In this document: positions 63,034 through 64,000 of the stretch, piece by piece
Position numbering within the stretch: the stretch's first letter is position 1
Layout of the letters: each line of letters starts with the position of its first letter
From: Candidatus Chromulinivorax destructor
GTDB lineage: Bacteria > Babelota > Babeliae > Babelales > Chromulinivoraceae
NCBI RefSeq assembly: GCF_003366055.1
Contig: NZ_CP025544.1
Coordinates: 1-64,000, forward strand
Direction of reading: 5' to 3'
DNA: 64,000 nucleotides
Position numbers and translations under genes: made by a program
Notes under the pieces: generated by a model
What the model saw: the letters and a program-made list of their open reading frames with translations, nothing else
Told to the model about the DNA's origin: nothing
The model's database searches: none

Positions 63034-63987
63034 ATGATGAAAAGAGTACGAGTATCAGTTTTTTTGATGCTTAGTTTGCACGTAATTAGTGTGTATGCTG
63101 CCCAAGATTTACCCCAAGATGTTGCTCTTGAGCGGCAAGTTATGATTGATAATGCTGTTAAGAATTTTTCTTATTTGACGCAAGGATTTGATTTTCTACA
63201 GACACAAGGGATTATTGATACAACATTTCATGATTTTTTAGAGCAAAATGTATCACATGATGAACATGAAGATGAAGAGATGAACTTTGATCATGTGATT
63301 ATCCATGCAGAAGATGTTCTTACAAAAAATATGAAGGATAGATTTTTACAAACGCTTGATACTACATTAAAAGAATATAAAAAACTTGATGATTTTAATG
63401 ATCCTGTCTTTTTGTATGTGATGCAACATAAAGATTATGATATGCGCGATATGGTTCATTTATGGTTGTATGAATGGTGTAATACTCAAAATAAATATAA
63501 AGATTTTAAATTGCATACAGCTATTTATCACAAAGAAATACTAAATATTTTGATTGATGCAGGCGTTGACCTTAATGCTAAAGATAGACTTGGCAAAACT
63601 CCATTGCATCTTCTTATTTATAACGGTAATACAAAATTAGTGAGTGTGTTGATAGCTGCAGGTGTTGATCTAAATATTAAAGATAGATTAGGTCAAACTC
63701 CATTGTATGATGCAATTTGGTCGGATAGAATAGAAAAATTTTGTATTTTGCTTGATGCAGGCGTTGATCTAAATATTCAAGATAACGTTGGTTACACTCC
63801 ATTACATTATGCAGCTTTGAAAAATAAGGTAGAAAAAGTAAAAATTTTGATAGCAGCAGGTGTTGACGTAAATCTTCAAGATAAACGAGGTAAAACAGCT
63901 GAGCAATCAAGTAACGATAAAAAAATTAAAGCTATTTTTAAAAAAGCGCATGCATCTCAAGCAAGATCGCACTGCGTAATATCATAA
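63034..63987 (+). CDS. Exported ankyrin-repeat protein with CaaX tail (CVIS)
   Basis: The 317-residue product has a signal peptide (MMKRVRVSVFLMLSLHVISVYA), the shared module (LTQGFDFLQTQG, FHDFLEQNVSHDEHEDEEMN, DPVFLYVMQHKDYDM) and four ankyrin repeats (TPLHLLIYNGN, TPLYDAIWSDR, TPLHYAALKNK). The end is SHCVIS, a CaaX box. Its first 120 residues are very close to those of the genes at 60228 and 61711, so the three are recent duplicates that keep different C-termini. Confidence 0.89.
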   Translation: MMKRVRVSVFLMLSLHVISVYAAQDLPQDVALERQVMIDNAVKNFSYLTQGFDFLQTQGIIDTTFHDFLEQNVSHDEHEDEEMNFDHVIIHAEDVLTKNMKDRFLQTLDTTLKEYKKLDDFNDPVFLYVMQHKDYDMRDMVHLWLYEWCNTQNKYKDFKLHTAIYHKEILNILIDAGVDLNAKDRLGKTPLHLLIYNGNTKLVSVLIAAGVDLNIKDRLGQTPLYDAIWSDRIEKFCILLDAGVDLNIQDNVGYTPLHYAALKNKVEKVKILIAAGVDVNLQDKRGKTAEQSSNDKKIKAIFKKAHASQARSHCVIS

Positions 63988-64000
63988 ATAACAACAGATT

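Overview
The window looks like a piece of a small, AT-rich genome from a host-associated bacterium. It opens exactly on the GTG start of dnaA, so it is probably the conventional start of a chromosome. The genes give an intracellular-symbiont picture. About twenty ankyrin-repeat genes have N-terminal signal peptides, there are many small exported or lipoprotein-like unknowns, and no biosynthetic operons are seen. This combination resembles the candidate phylum Dependentiae (TM6/Babeliae), whose members live in protists. That assignment is inference from gene content, not from a marker tree. No rRNA, tRNA, CRISPR array, transposase or phage gene was recognised.

Layout: 1-1398 dnaA. 1.6-36 kb is an accessory region of exported ankyrin proteins, small exported unknowns, a LolC/E-type permease, a Nudix hydrolase, Tag glycosylase, a four-gene Cys-rich cluster, an APH-like kinase, dnaK with a clear promoter, a 1.25 kb gene-poor stretch, a MOP-type flippase and a CarD regulator. 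37-46 kb is a housekeeping block: miaA, a SPOR protein, a PpiD-like chaperone, recA, infC-rpmI-rplT, a coiled-coil gene plus zapA, rny and ymdB. 46-64 kb is dominated by ankyrin genes, interrupted by two EamA transporters, and ends in a tandem array that includes a recent 1.36 kb duplication and the remains of an ankyrin/J-domain gene.

The most interesting system is a family of exported proteins with a common design: signal peptide, a conserved N-terminal module of about 110 residues ending in a D-P-x-F-L-Y-V-M-x-H-K signature, ankyrin repeats, and a C-terminal Cys-aliphatic-aliphatic-Ser tail. Nine proteins end in such a tail (CVIS, CAIS, CVVS, CTIS, CFIS), which is a eukaryotic CaaX farnesylation signal. 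The simplest reading is a set of effectors anchored to host membranes by the host's own prenyltransferase.

A second system is a non-coding dispersed element of about 205 or 265 bp with TAGG...CCTA inverted ends and a GC-rich hairpin core. Fourteen full or partial copies are visible, many against the 3' ends of genes. In two cases the element supplies the gene's stop codon. Three genes or gene remnants (recA, one ankyrin gene, the J-domain remnant) are interrupted by a one-base shift at a homopolymer, which is either biological slippage or an assembly error.
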